Below, in pieces: positions 35,694 to 46,814 of a DNA stretch of 64,000 nt. Position 1 is the stretch's first letter. Every line of letters begins with the position of its first letter. Below the pieces are notes generated by a model that was not told the origin of the DNA, searched no databases, and was given only the letters and a program-made list of their open reading frames with translations. The DNA comes from Alligator mississippiensis (taxonomy: Eukaryota; Chordata; Crocodylia; Alligatoridae): assembly GCF_030867095.1 (NCBI RefSeq), contig NC_081824.1, positions 122,706,162 through 122,770,161 of the forward strand, in the 5' to 3' direction. The position numbers and the translations under genes were made by a program.

Positions 35694-36559
35694 TGTGAGA
35701 ATCCCTACGCTGAGCGTTAAGGCATGCTCTGAGAATACTTTCGATATTAGGCTCTGTGCGGGCCGGGAGCAGTCCGAGGCCCTTTTTTCGAGCGGCGGGC
35801 TGTGGCCAGCAGCCCGGACACGCTGGGTCGAGGAAGGCAGGTGGCACGCTAGAATTAGGCATGGACGCTTAGTGGTTGATTAAAGATTATTTTACTTACA
35901 CTGAAGATGGTCGCGGTGCAGGCAGGAAGAGTTGCAGTTACAAAACAAAACAAAACTCGAACCTGCAGAACATAAGGGTACGTAGCAATGGGGTTTCGGC
36001 GACGGGAAGATGAACAAAAACCTCGAGAGTACGTCGCAATGGGGTTTTGGCGACGGGAAGATAAACCTGCAGGACTCGAACCCGGGTAGAGCTCTGGATT
36101 CACTCACACAAAGTTTGCTAGGCTCCGTGGAACTTTGCGCGCAGGGAAGGGTACATCGAGGGATCAGGCGGCGACGGGGAGAGGCGAGAGGTTGATCAGA
36201 CCCCTATAGCCTTCCTGAGATACACACTGGGTCGGATAGGCTCCGCAGCTCTTAGAGATCTTCACAAGATGTGAAATTCTCCTCCTCCTGGTAGTCGTGG
36301 AGTCCTCCAACTTGGGTGGAAACCGCTCAAGCCTCTTATACGGCTAGCAAGCCAATCGCTAGCCGCCACGTAGGAATAATTTAGAACTGGCCAATAGTGG
36401 GGCACAAATTTGAATACAAATAGCGGGAACTCCTTGCAGCGTGCATTTCTCTTTTTGCAACCTAGAAATGCACTCTGCAAAGAAAGCCACGAGTGGCGGG
36501 AAATAATTTAGCAGTGCCGAAGCACACACAAACAAAAATCACACCCTTGCGTTGTGACA
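35694..36559 (-). mobile_element. Solo-LTR-like element of an LTR retrotransposon or endogenous retrovirus
   Basis: Read on the minus strand it runs from TGTCACAACG to ATTCTCACA, giving TG...CA ends over 866 bases. A U3-like part has two CCAAT-type boxes (36341-36394) and a TATA-like box cgtataagag near 36340. A candidate polyadenylation stretch lies near 35880-35895. Two copies of a roughly 40-base unit with gcaatggggttt and cgacgggaagat lie at 35977-36018 and 36028-36063. CpG content is far above the neighbours, which suggests a fairly young insertion. No internal region or second LTR is present, and no target duplication was seen. The family is not assigned. Confidence 0.65.
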
Positions 36560-36689
36560 GGCCCTTCATGGGATTTGGCATGACTGACTGCTTTCAAGAC
36601 CCCCATGATACTTAACTGGGACCTAGATGCTTAGCTACTAAGGGCGGTTCTGGGCTTGCTGGGTTGAGTTGTCTGTACTTAGTGAGTTT

Positions 36690-36910
36690 AGGTCCCTCCA
36701 TAGTTAGACAAATGCTTTATGTAAATTGAAGCCCTGCTAGACATTCAAATTAAAGCTGGGTAGAAACCAGCTATAGAGTTATTACACATTTTCAAGCACT
36801 AACTGTATAGCTCGTTGGCTCTTTTTATAGATGGAGAGTCAGTTTTATTGTGTAATTATTTTGCGCCTGTGGCCAGTCTTACTTTGCATGTGTGGCCATG
36901 TAACAAGGTG
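36690..36910. mobile_element. MITE-like element related to 40905-41100
   Basis: Shares gccctgctagaca, aaagctgggtagaaaccagc, cactaactgtatagctcgtt and ggctctttttatag with the other copy. The ends tgtaaatt and gcatgtgtggccatgt are not clearly delimited. Confidence 0.45.
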
Positions 36911-38462
36911 CAGGACTCAGGGGCAGGGGCCAAGATGCAGAGGGCTAAAGGTTAATAGTCTGCCCTCCTAGGAGCACTAGGCCAGCTGCCAGGGCTGATT
37001 AGCTAGCCCTGGAGGAAGTTAAAATCTCCCAAAGAGATGACGCTGGGGACAAGGGAAGCTGAGAAACAGGGCAACAGTGCAACACTATGGTGAAGTCCTT
37101 GTCCTGGATAGGAGAGGCAGGGCTCTGTTGCTATTTTGTTGCTATTTTGTTATTCTGTTTAGTTTGAGGTAGGAAGGCTGGCTCCTGGGATGGGATAAAG
37201 GAGGTACAACCCACTAAAGACCAGTCTAAATTTATTTTGTGATTAATCAGTGAATTGCATAATATATGTAACATATAGCAGAGGCCTGGCTGTTCTTTTG
37301 GATTTGGCCTCAGATGAAGGTGAACACAGTAGCAGTACCCTAAATCCCTCCTGGGCATAGCAGCAAACCAACAGAAATCTGATGTTTGCTGAATACTGAT
37401 TTGACTCTATTTCTAAGAAACATACATATTTATTATGGACCTAATCCAATGCCATTTCAATAAACACAGGTCCTTCCATTAAGATCAGCTAGGTCAGGAC
37501 TATTTAGCAACCTACACAAAATCACATCTTAAGTTCATTCCAATTGCATTCACAGATGTTTTCACAGTAAAAGCTGAGCAACCCTGGCAAGTTAGGTTTT
37601 CATTTTCTCTTGCTCTCTCTTTTTCTCATAAAACAAACACATCGAAGTTTTCTGGAGAAAATATTTTGACATTTAGAGATGATGCACAACTTGTGAAGTT
37701 TGATTGTTTAAGCTATAATAGATAGCTATCATTGCAATAATAGATAGTCAATTCTAAGACATACGCTGTGCAGTATTATTTTGCATTCTGCATCTCTTTA
37801 TGCAAAATATATTTTCATTGTGGGATCTCTATTTCCATTAAAATTAAATATATTATAACCTGGTGTAATGACTATTGGGTATTAAGTCTAATGTTAATGT
37901 AGAGACAAATGGTCATCATCTGCAAAAAACTGTTAAAACCCATTAAAGGATAGATTTCTGTAAAAGGATAGTTTTCATTCTATTAAAGGAAAAATTTTAT
38001 GTTATAAAAAGGCATACTTCAGTTTCCCTACTGTGGCTTTTAAGCATCTCTATCTAAAGATGTCATTAATACTACAAAAACATTTTTCTTGAGTACACTA
38101 AAAATGGGTTTTCACTGACAACATATATTCTAAAGGGAGTATATATGAATATAAAAGTATGAATGATATTAAAGTGCGATCTAGCATGTTCAGCTAATTC
38201 TATAAGGTGGATGTATGAGCATTAAAATCTTGTTATGTGCATGAGCATCAAACTCTTCCTGCATTTTTGTGCAGAAGGCTTATTTTTTTATATATTTTCA
38301 AAAGATATATAAATCACTTAAAGTTTAATATTTGATCAGAAAAGTTCAGGATTTTATCCAAAAATACATAAAGCAGTGACATGTAAATCAATGCAAAAAA
38401 TTAAACGTTAGTATACATAAGGCTTAAATAAGGCTAATACTCATCAGATGCCAGTTGGAGGG
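36911..38462. other. Intergenic, no gene recognised
   Basis: 36900-37210 has the look of an unnamed repeat (gttgctattttgttgctatt tract at 37130-37160). The rest is AT-rich and featureless to me. Confidence 0.35.
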
Positions 38463-38705
38463 CAGATTTTTTTTCCCCAACAGACCACTGAAATTCTTTA
38501 TAAAGGTGATACCAATTCAGTACCTTGAAAGGTCTTTGAATGACTATTCACAGCCCAAAGCACACAGAAAATTGGAGAACTAAATAGCCGTGACCCTTCT
38601 ATCATGTATGCCTCTTTTTGTTCTATCCCTCATACTCTTTTTCCAGTGCAAATATGTTTTGGAATAGGTGCAACCCCACTCCACACATGCTTTATTTTAT
38701 TATTT
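38463..38705 (+). repeat. Repeat unit A, copy 1 (partner 41251-41492)
   Basis: Shares ccaacagaccactga, gtgataccaat-cagt, ccttgaaaggtctttgaatg, cgcacagaaaattgga and tatgttttggaataggtgca with the partner, in the same orientation 2.8 kb apart. Confidence 0.85.
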
Positions 38706-40234
38706 CTGCAGCTCAGAGGAAAGGGAGTAGTTCTGCTGTTCTTAAGATAGTTGAGCAGAAGATTTGTAGCAGGGAATTTGCTATGCTCTTTGATAAAGAA
38801 AAACTGTTATCAGAGTTCTCCAACATTTTAGAAGTTCAGGCCCTACCTCACTACAATTTCTGGAAAGCAAAACAAACTGGATAAAAATAGTTCAGTGAAA
38901 GACCCTAGAAGAGGCAGGAAGCTATCAGTCAAGAAGGCCTCAGACAGTGTGGAAGATAATCACATGGGATTTCATGTGTACATTTTACTTTCCTATGAAC
39001 AAATTCTGAAACCAACATAAAAAAGGCTGGAAAACACAAATCCAGGACATGAAAATTGTTGGGTGCTACCAGGTAGGAGCTACTAATGGAATTAAAGTTA
39101 CAGGAAAAGGAAGGAGAAGGAAACCTGAAAGTTGAACAGCATGTGCATGAGAGTGATAAAAGTAACCTATGGGGATAACATATGTAGAGCAGAGTGGAAC
39201 GTAGTATCATGCAAGCCAGGCAAACAGAACAGAGAAACAAGACAGCAGGGATGTATGAGGTCGTAAGTAAGAGACTACAAAGTAGAAAAGGGATGGAGTG
39301 TAATAGAAGCAGAAACAATTGTAAACAAAGCAGACAAGCTTCTCTGGGAAAATTAAGTTTCTGCTGGAGAAAGTACGTGGAAATATCAGGAAATGACACA
39401 GCAATGAATTGTGCAGTGTTTATTAGTGACAGGTGGACTATAAAGCTGACAAAGGTATGGAGTTAGAAATGTTTTCAAGGATGTAAGGAGAATATGGAGT
39501 CAAGAGTAGAATGGGATGGGATAACTCAGAGAAGGGATAAGGGCAGTGCTATTTTGGGTCACGTAGCATCTTGCCCTAAAACTCTCCTTGACATTTGCTC
39601 TTCAAAACTCACTCTGATATATTTGAATATGAAATCTTGTGTTATCCCTATATTTACCACTGTGAGCTCTGTGTGGTCAAAACATGTCCTTCATGCATTT
39701 AGGTATTATTCAAATAATAAATAATTGCATAATTATTTAAAGACACAAAGTTATTGTTTCACTGAATATATAATCTTATAACTAAAGCTTTGTAAGGTGT
39801 ATGATTTCTGTTTTGTTTTCATTTAGAAGTGCCTCCTATATTTAAATTATCTACTAACAACAGACCATTAAAAACAATAAATGTTTTATTTAAAATTACA
39901 GCAATCTATTAGTCCTCTTCATGGAAACAAGTGATAGGGCTTTGCAAATTTTCACTCTGCATTAAAAGTCTTCTTTGTAGCCTTCCATAATGGTAATAAA
40001 TACCACTCAAATAAAATTTATATTGAACAGGAGATTTGATGGATGATCATCTGCTCTGTAAGCTAAAAACATTAAGATTTGATCTTAAATCAGAAAAGAA
40101 GGGAGCTGCACATTCTTTCCACACATGCATAAACACTGTCAATAGACCTGAGAAATAATAATAATGTTAGTTGCATTTGATCTAAATAATTAAGTCCCAG
40201 GAACAAGGCTTTGCTATGAAATGGTTCACTGAAG
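38706..40234. other. Intergenic, no gene recognised
   Basis: A 156-codon minus-strand frame at 38929-39399 is low-complexity (Leu, Phe, Ser, Cys rich) and lies opposite purine-rich DNA. It has no recognisable domain and is not called. Confidence 0.4.
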
Positions 40235-40480
40235 CACACAGAATTGTTGAAAGCTTTATTGTCTATATTAAAGTAAATTATATTCCTGAACTCAGAAATG
40301 TGCCAAGGAATTGTACAGGATGTGTCCTGGATGAGTGGTTTATCCTGATTTTATTTGGATTTGGACTTGGATTTGGACTTGGATTTGGTAGGGAAATTAA
40401 GGTTCCATAGGCTGGACAGAGGAACTGCTGTGTTGTGAACACCCGGATCTGAGTTCAGGAGAGGGAGGAAAAACCTGGGG
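40235..40480 (+). repeat. Dispersed repeat unit, copy 2 (partner 33650-33879)
   Basis: The same unit as at 33650, with an internal expansion of a 12-base repeat (gatttggacttg) at 40358-40389. It is followed directly by a MITE, not by the CR1 relic that follows copy 1. Confidence 0.75.
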
Positions 40481-40483
40481 ATG

Positions 40484-40795
40484 CATCTACACATGTATTT
40501 TACTGCTGAAGAGACTAATTAGCTCCACAGTAAAGTGTTACTTTCTACATGTGCGCTCATATTAGGGTGCAGTAAATTAATGAACTTTGCCGTAAGATAG
40601 TATTGTCAGAGACAATACTGTCTTATGGCAGAGTAATTAACTGCAATCAAACCCATGTGGATGGTGACCATAGGCATACATTGCCCAGTCAGCCTGGCCA
40701 GACTCCTAGCTCTACCCAGGAGGTGTTTACTCCAACTCAAATGGTTCCAGAGTTGATTGCATTGCTTTAATTGCACGTGTAGAGACACCCTGGGT
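40484..40795. mobile_element. MITE of the tctacac family, most complete copy
   Basis: The left end gatgcatctacacatgtatt and the right end attgcacgtgtagagacacc are inverted. Internal gactaattagctccacagta and attagggtgcagtaaatta match 15040-15530. A small hairpin gatagtattgtc/gacaatactgtc sits at the centre (40597-40622). Confidence 0.65.
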
Positions 40796-40904
40796 GCACT
40801 AGTCCAACATGGGTGAACTGGGGAAAGGGTGCAACACTTGTACCAAGACATGCTGACTCCTGAACATGTTCCTCAGTCTGCAGTGGAAGTAAGAGGTACA
40901 AACC

Positions 40905-41100
40905 TAGGGCCCTGCTACATGTTCCAATGAAAGCTGGATAGAAACCAGCAGCAGAGTTGTTCCTCCTTTTGAGGCCCTAACTTTGTAGCTGGTTGCCTCT
41001 TTTTTAGAGCTGGGCTAGTCACTTGTATCATGTGATCATAACATTACCCGTCCACATCTATTGCACAATTCGCCAGCCAACTGTGCAACAAGGGCAAGGT
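40905..41100. mobile_element. MITE-like element with acatgttcc end
   Basis: The left end gggccctgctacatgttcc, then gaaagctggatagaaaccag and taactttgtagctggttgcc, is shared with 36690-36910. The right boundary is uncertain. Confidence 0.45.
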
Positions 41101-41250
41101 GTAGCAGGGGGTCTTGCAGGCTCCACATGCCTGCCCCGTTCCATGGTGGGGCTGGGATTCCTGGATACCAACAGCTGTGGAATCTGGGGACTTCAGCAAT
41201 CGCGGTGGGGGGAGCAAGGTGAAGTCAAGGTTCGAGTTATTTCAAATTAC

Positions 41251-41492
41251 AGATTTTTTTTTTCCCAACAGACCACTGAGATGCTTTATAAAAGTGATAC
41301 CAATCCAGTGCCTTGAAAGGTCTTTGAATGACTATCCACAGTCCAAAGCGCACAGAAAATTGGAAAGCTAAACAGCCATTATCCTTCAATCATGTCTGTC
41401 TCTTTCTGTTCCATCCCTCATACTCTTTTTGCAGTCCGAGTATGTTTTGGAATAGGTGCAACCCACTCCACACATAATTTATCTCATTGATT
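41251..41492 (+). repeat. Repeat unit A, copy 2 (partner 38463-38705)
   Basis: Lies immediately upstream of unit B (41549-42030), so A and B are almost contiguous here, while their partner copies are separate. Confidence 0.85.
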
Positions 41493-41548
41493 TGCCCCTC
41501 CTCCCCCATAAGAGACAAGAGCCGCCCTGTAAAGGTAGTTTCTAGAGA

Positions 41549-42030
41549 AGGAAGAGGCAGTTTGTATTTTTTTGGAATATTTACAATTAGAGTAATAATA
41601 ATTTCTTAGACATTTTTGTTTGTTGAGTGGCAGAAAAATATCTTTCATTTATAAAAGTCAAGCTCTCTTTTGCCTGCTTCATCAGAGTCCACTGCCAATA
41701 GATAAACTCAGTCTTATATTTCAGTGTCAGAAAGAATAAAAATATTCTTGATGGAGACTCAAGAAAACAAAAGATTTTCTAACTCATCCATTTGAATGAG
41801 CATGACTCAATCCACCACCTATTGAAATGAGTGTTTTTTTTGTTAACTGCTGGGGGCTCTGGATAAACCTATTGCGCTAAGAATAAAACTCGAGGTACGA
41901 AAGCTACTCTTCTTTCAGAAGTGTAACGCCTTTTTAAAATAACTTTTCAACTAACATTGAGCATGAGCAGATAAAACGTTGCCATTAAAGACCCAGGGCC
42001 TTTCAAAGTTAATTTACTTTTGAAAATTGT
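41549..42030 (+). repeat. Repeat unit B, copy 1 (partner 46815-47298)
   Basis: Long blocks are identical in both copies, for example ataaaagtcaagctctcttt, tattcttgatggagactcaa, gaaaacaaaagattttctaa and ccagggcctttcaaagttaa. The copy ends 1.4 kb upstream of GJE1 exon 1. Confidence 0.93.
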
Positions 42031-42199
42031 AACCTGGTGCCGGGACGTCTCCAATTTTATTAGGGCATGCTGCTGGGCAGCCCAATTTTTTTTTGCACAC
42101 CCCCACCAAGAGTAAAAGTATAATGAACCCTGGGTGAAGTAGCCCCTGCTGACTCAGAGGGACACTCAGGGCAAGGCAGGGGGAGAGAGGCAGCAGGGC

Positions 42200-42586
42200 A
42201 GGGAATAGCCATGGGTGCTTTTTAGGCTTTTTTTTTTTTGGATTGGAGCCACGGGCTCTCTCCCTCCCCGCGGGTGTGTTTGTGCATTGGGCGGGGGGAG
42301 CGGATCAGCCCCTCTCTTGCAGGATGCTCCAGCCGCACTCCCTGGCCGGGGCCCGGCGGAGCAGCAGCGCGCGGGACTGAAGCCCAAGTGAATGGGGCGC
42401 CCCAACAACCCGGCGCCGGGGATGCGGCTGGTGCGTACCACACCCCTGCTCGGCCCGCGGGGGAAGCCCGGGGTCCCCTCCTCTGGGCTGCTCCCAGCCG
42501 CGAGCGGGCCAGGGACAGAGCCCCGTGTGCCCGCTCCGGGGCTGCACCGAGCTCCAGCCAGCACGGGGCACGGGGGCCACAGCGCC
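42200..42586. promoter_or_regulatory. CpG-rich block upstream of GJE1
   Basis: High G+C with many CpGs (42260-42540: gcggggggagcggatc, cggcgccggggatgcggc, cagccgcgagcgggcc). It could be a CpG island acting as a GJE1 5' promoter, 0.9-1.2 kb from the ATG, or part of a GC-rich repeat together with the minisatellite that follows. Long open frames here are composition artefacts. Confidence 0.4.
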
Positions 42587-42990
42587 TCCCTCCAGCATCC
42601 CTCCCCTGCCCCACACTGCCCCTTTGCCAAGCCCCTCCAGCATCCCTCCCCTGCCCCATACTATCCTTTTGCCAAGCCCCTCCAGCAGCCCTGCCCTGCC
42701 CCATACTATCCCTTTGCAAGCCCCTCCAACATCCCTCCCCTGCCCCATACTATCCCTTTGCCAAGCCGCTCCAGCATCCCTCCCCTGCCCCATACTATCC
42801 CTTTGCCAAGCCACTCCAGCATCCCTCCCCTGCCCCATACTATCCGTTTGCCAAGCCCCTCCAGCAGCCCTGCCTTGCCCCACACTGCCCCTTTGCCAAG
42901 CCCCTCCAGCATCCCTCCCCTGTCCCATACTATCCTTTGCCAAGTCCCTCCAACAGCCCTCCCCTGCCCCACACTGCCCCTTTGCCAAGC
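42587..42990. repeat. 45-bp minisatellite, about 9 copies
   Basis: The unit is about cctccagcatccctcccctg followed by ccccatactatccctttgcc and aagcc. Nine copies are readable, with variants such as cacactgcccc for catactatccc. Because 45 is a multiple of three, stop-free frames run through on both strands (to 272 codons). Confidence 0.95.
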
Positions 42991-43000
42991 CCCCCCTGAG

Positions 43001-43458
43001 AGGGCTCTAGTGCAGCGAACTTTTACTGGCTCCCCTTGGGCGAATAAAGCAAGAAAAAGAGATGGGGTTGTCACTGAAAGCAGGAAGAATCACTCTGCCC
43101 CACCCCAGGTCACTTTAGTTCTCAAGCCCCCTAAGTCCTGCTGGGACCCGGCTGCCCAGGCACGTTCCCCTGCTTTTGTGTCCCTTTGTTGTGTGCCTGG
43201 TTTCTGCTGACTGTAGTCACTGGGGATCAGCAGGCAGACCACATGCCCTCGCCTTTTGTTTCTAAGCTTTTTTTATTTTTTGGGGGCCTGAAAGGGTCAG
43301 GTTGCCTGGGGCCCCTGAGATAAAAAGGCAAAATATGCAGTGACAAGTGTTTTCCACAGCAAGAGTCATGGGAGAGCAATAGCATCAGACCCAGTCTGAT
43401 GACGGCCACTTGGCAATGATTTCCTCCACCTTTGCACGAGGCTAGCATCCTCCAAGAC
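43001..43458. other. GJE1 5' flank
   Basis: No separate feature recognised between the minisatellite and GJE1 exon 1. An upstream non-coding exon or the 5' UTR may lie here but cannot be delimited. Confidence 0.3.
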
Positions 43459-43497
43459 ATGTCTTTAAATTACATCAAGAACTTCTATGAAGGATGT
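43459..43497 (+). CDS. GJE1: GJE1 coding exon 1 (13 codons)
   Basis: A 39-base exon encoding MSLNYIKNFYEGC and ending at a perfect donor, TGT|GTAAGT. It corresponds to the cytoplasmic N-terminal helix that lines the connexin pore. It is too short for ordinary ORF finding and was recognised because exon 2 starts mid-protein at LRPPTVIGQF and because this peptide matches Cx23 from memory. Confidence 0.93.
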
Positions 43498-45696
43498 GTA
43501 AGTACGAAGTGAATCATGAAATGAAAGGGAAAGGAATAATCTGCTTTTTATTTTTATTTTTAATTTTTTTTAGCATTACAATTGGTCATGTTCAGAGACT
43601 GGCTGATCTGTTAAGAAATTCTGGAGGAACAGATTAGCACAAGACTTGTAACACTGTACGTAACCCATGCTTTCCTTACAGGAAATATCAATGAGGCACA
43701 ATGACTAATGGGAACTGGGGCATAAACTGGCCTGGTTCTTACAAGCCTTACTTCTGAGAAGTCAAAAGTTAGCATCCAAGGATTCATAGATGGAGACAAT
43801 CATTCTTTTCCCATTGTGATAGCTTAAACAACAGCAAAACAAAATATGAAGTCTTCATTGAAGGATTCCATCTTCAGTCTGTCTGGCATGTTTGTAATAG
43901 GAGAAGGCTGAATGTATATGATATCTACAGCTACTATTGATTTCTTTTTAAAGAGCTGTTAAACAGATTATCTGATGGCGGCTAAAGGAATGAGTGCTTA
44001 TGAAAATCTTTTAGGAACAGTGAGACATTTTAAGGCATTACTTGGTTACATGTCCACTACAGTCTTCTTGTTGTGGTTGTTTTAAAGGGAGAGAAAGGAA
44101 TGAGGAGGATTTTTCCAGATCTAAAGTACATGTTTTTGGTAAAGTGAAAGATGCAAGAATAACAATATTTATCTTTGTCTTTTCTTTCAAATAATCCTGT
44201 CATTTGCAGCTCAGGCCACCAACAGTAATTGGTCAGTTCCACACGCTTTTCTTTGGCTCAGTTCGAATGTTTTTCCTTGGCGTTTTGGGCTTTGCAGTTT
44301 ATGGAAATGAGGCCTTGCACTTCAGCTGTGATCCAGATAAGAGAGAGCTTAATCTCTTCTGTTACAATCAGTTCAGGCCAATTACTCCTCAGGTATTTTT
44401 TTATCTATTTTTTTTAAGTAGAGTTAGCAGAGTAATCTAAGAAGTACTTTGACAATGTAGTGATATAACTTAGAATATGAGATCATTTGTGGCAAAGAAA
44501 GGTGCTGTGCTTTTAACCTTATTCAGAAGAGTAATCCCCACTGCATAGAAAAATAATCCTTAGTTGCTGGAAACAGTCAGACAATTTGCCAGAGTAAGGA
44601 TACCTCAGGTGAGAAAAGTTTGTAGGATCAGCTCATAAATGAACTATAATAAACAATATCTAACCTGAAAAGATTTGTAGACTGTAATGGCTGGATTCTG
44701 TGACTATATGCACACACCCATCTTTATTCACATGGGTATTTCCGCTGACCCTGTGGAATGGTTGAATGGGTAGTCTCCTGAGTAGGGTAGGGAAATGGGA
44801 GGCTACACCTGATTTTAATTTATGGCTCGGTGACTAACTGTGTATAATCCTGAACAAGTCGGTCGATTTACTTTGTGTCTCAGCTTACCATACTTAAAAA
44901 AATATTGAGATAATACTTATTTGCAAAGGTGTTTTAGAGATAAAATCCTTCAATGTCTAAATAACCACCACCAGTGGTTAATAAGAACTACCCACACAAG
45001 TAAGGATTACTTATGTGAGTAAAGGTATGCAGGCCCAGGACCTCTTCATTGTGACCTATTGTATTTATACCATAGTTTATCTCAATTCAGAGACTGTTAA
45101 CAAAAAAGTAAATGAGCTCTAAATCCAGATTTGGGGGAAAAAATGTAACATTGATTGTTTGTACCTTACATAATCTTTTAATTTTATATGTGTTTTATAT
45201 ATTGAATAGATTCTTATAAGAAATTCAGGTGTGAGTCTACTTTTAGCTGGCTCAATGCAGTTGCAAATGATCTGACAGCAAGTTTTCTGCTATACTTTAG
45301 GTATTCTGGGCATTACAGCTAGTGACTGTACTGGTACCTGGAGCAGTGTTTCATCTTTATGCAGCATGTAAAACCATCAATCAGGAAGATATCCTCCAAA
45401 AGCCTATCTACACTATTTTTTATATCCTCACCGTTTTGTTAAGGGTTGTCCTTGAAGTTGTGTCTTTTTGGCTTCAGAGTCACCTCTTTGGTTTCCAGGT
45501 GAACCCAGTCTACAGGTGTGATGCAGGAGCCCTCAATAAAAAGTTTAATATTACCCGTTGCTTGGTGCCAGAACACTTTGAAAAGACAATTTTCCTCATT
45601 GCTATGTACACATTTACTGTGATTACAGTGGTGTTGTGTGTTGCTGAGATTTTTGAGATTTTATGTAGGAGGCTGGGTTTCTTAAACAATCAGTGA
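43459..45696 (+). CDS. GJE1: Gap junction protein epsilon 1 (connexin 23), join 43459-43497, 44210-44392, 45301-45696
   Basis: Seen: three exons, all phase 0, join into 205 codons, the length I remember for human GJE1. The protein starts MSLNYIKNFYEGC, has four hydrophobic segments (about 22-43, 75-96, 109-133, 168-194) and a very short C-terminal tail. Loop E1 carries Cys53 and Cys64; loop E2 carries Cys147 and Cys161. Ordinary connexins have three cysteines per loop, so this is the four-cysteine Cx23 type. Known: Cx23 has roles in fish and in mouse lens, and it forms hemichannels rather than clear gap junctions in some assays. The gene sits between NMBR and VTA1, as in mammals. No disabling change is seen, so it looks functional here, although the human locus has been doubted. 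Confidence 0.96.
44210..44392 (+). CDS. GJE1: GJE1 coding exon 2 (TM1 and first extracellular loop)
   Basis: The acceptor TTTGCAG|CTC and donor CAG|GTATTT bound 61 codons, starting LRPPTVIGQFHTLFFGSVRM. It covers TM1 and loop E1 with Cys53 and Cys64 and ends RPITPQ. The donor is weaker than that of exon 1 but is in phase with exon 3. Confidence 0.96.
45301..45696 (+). CDS. GJE1: GJE1 coding exon 3 (TM2 to C-terminus)
   Basis: The acceptor ACTTTAG|GTATTC opens VFWALQ, the conserved TM2 start. The exon encodes 131 residues: TM2, the intracellular loop, TM3, loop E2 with Cys147 and Cys161, TM4 (FLIAMYTFTVITVVLCVAEI) and a short tail ending GFLNNQ. The stop TGA is at 45694-45696. Confidence 0.97.
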   Translation, partial: VFWALQLVTVLVPGAVFHLYAACKTINQEDILQKPIYTIFYILTVLLRVVLEVVSFWLQSHLFGFQVNPVYRCDAGALNKKFNITRCLVPEHFEKTIFLIAMYTFTVITVVLCVAEIFEILCRRLGFLNNQ

Positions 45697-46334
45697 CCCT
45701 ATTTTCATACTGAATCATTCCTCTTTATCATTCATTCACACTTTTTTTGAATATGTACCACAGAGATCTCAGCTTGAAACATACCTTTCCTGTACACCTG
45801 GGTAAATTTGTACAGGAACTATATCCTTTTAAAATGCAATATAAGAACCAGATTCAAAAGAAAATGATTATTTTACTTGCAACTTAATGGAAGATGCTAT
45901 TTAAGTTTCCATATGGATTTGGAACAAGTCTGTTTGCAAATGGTGTGGTGCTTATGTAAATGATCTCATGATTTACTTTTAGTTCATTGAAATCTAATGT
46001 TTATGAAGTGAGCTTCTGTGTTCAGGTAGTGCCTGACATGATACATCAAAGTTCCCCAACTTTTCCCAAGAAGTTATGCTGTTGCAGCCTGAATCCTGAA
46101 CAGCTACATCCTTGGCCTCCCATGAGACTCCTGACTGTGCTGTGGTTTTTATGACATGAAGCAATGTCTGCAAAGATATTGTTTGCAAGAAACATACTAT
46201 TTTGTGTAATGCTATATGAAAAACTCTTTTTTAAAGCAAATGATAGGCACACAATTACTTGTATTGCTCTGACCACCCCTCCTCCACTTTGTAATATACC
46301 AAAATATATATGCATGGGTCATATTTATTTATGA

Positions 46335-46340
46335 AATAAA
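46335..46340 (+). terminator. Candidate GJE1 polyadenylation signal
   Basis: AATAAA about 640 bases after the GJE1 stop, in the sequence atgaaataaaagctc. The distance is plausible for a 3' UTR of roughly 0.66 kb. There is no transcript evidence. Confidence 0.4.
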
Positions 46341-46814
46341 AGCTCAAGGGTACCACACTTGCCTCCATTATATAGCATAGAATGATTCATAAATATTTAT
46401 TATACTTTCAGTTACAGTGATTTTAATTTTTTTAAGACCCCCATTGCTCTGGGCACAGGCACACCTTGATTTCAATGAGAATTTTTTCTGATGGATTGAA
46501 GGACTGGGCCCTGAAGATTCCTTTTATTTAATTTTTTGTCAGGCCAGTTCTGCATTTCTATCACATTGCATACAGTTGTTAAATACAAAAATCAGCACAC
46601 CAAAGTGATAAAGCTATACCTTGAACTAAGTGGATTTTGAGTTATACCTTAGTTATACCTTGAACTAAGTATTCTTTAGATCTATTTATATATCTTGTAT
46701 TCTCTTGCACACCAGTTTCCATCTCAGAACTAAGGAATATCTTCAAATGAAAATTAATCATACTCCCTGGTTACGTGTGAGCTGACAGAAAGATAGATTT
46801 GGAAACTGGACAGA

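Noticed and set aside
36062-36090. tRNA B-box-like sequence ggttcgagtcc (minus strand)
   Set aside because: There is a partial T-arm, but no A box, anticodon arm or acceptor stem was found; it lies inside the LTR-like element.
38929-39399. 156-codon minus-strand frame with hydrophobic stretches
   Set aside because: Low-complexity sequence opposite purine-rich DNA; no splice context, homology or motif.
42166-43210. Several overlapping frames of 150-272 codons on both strands
   Set aside because: Produced by the 45-bp minisatellite (period divisible by three) and the CpG-rich block; repetitive Pro/Leu/Ser peptides.
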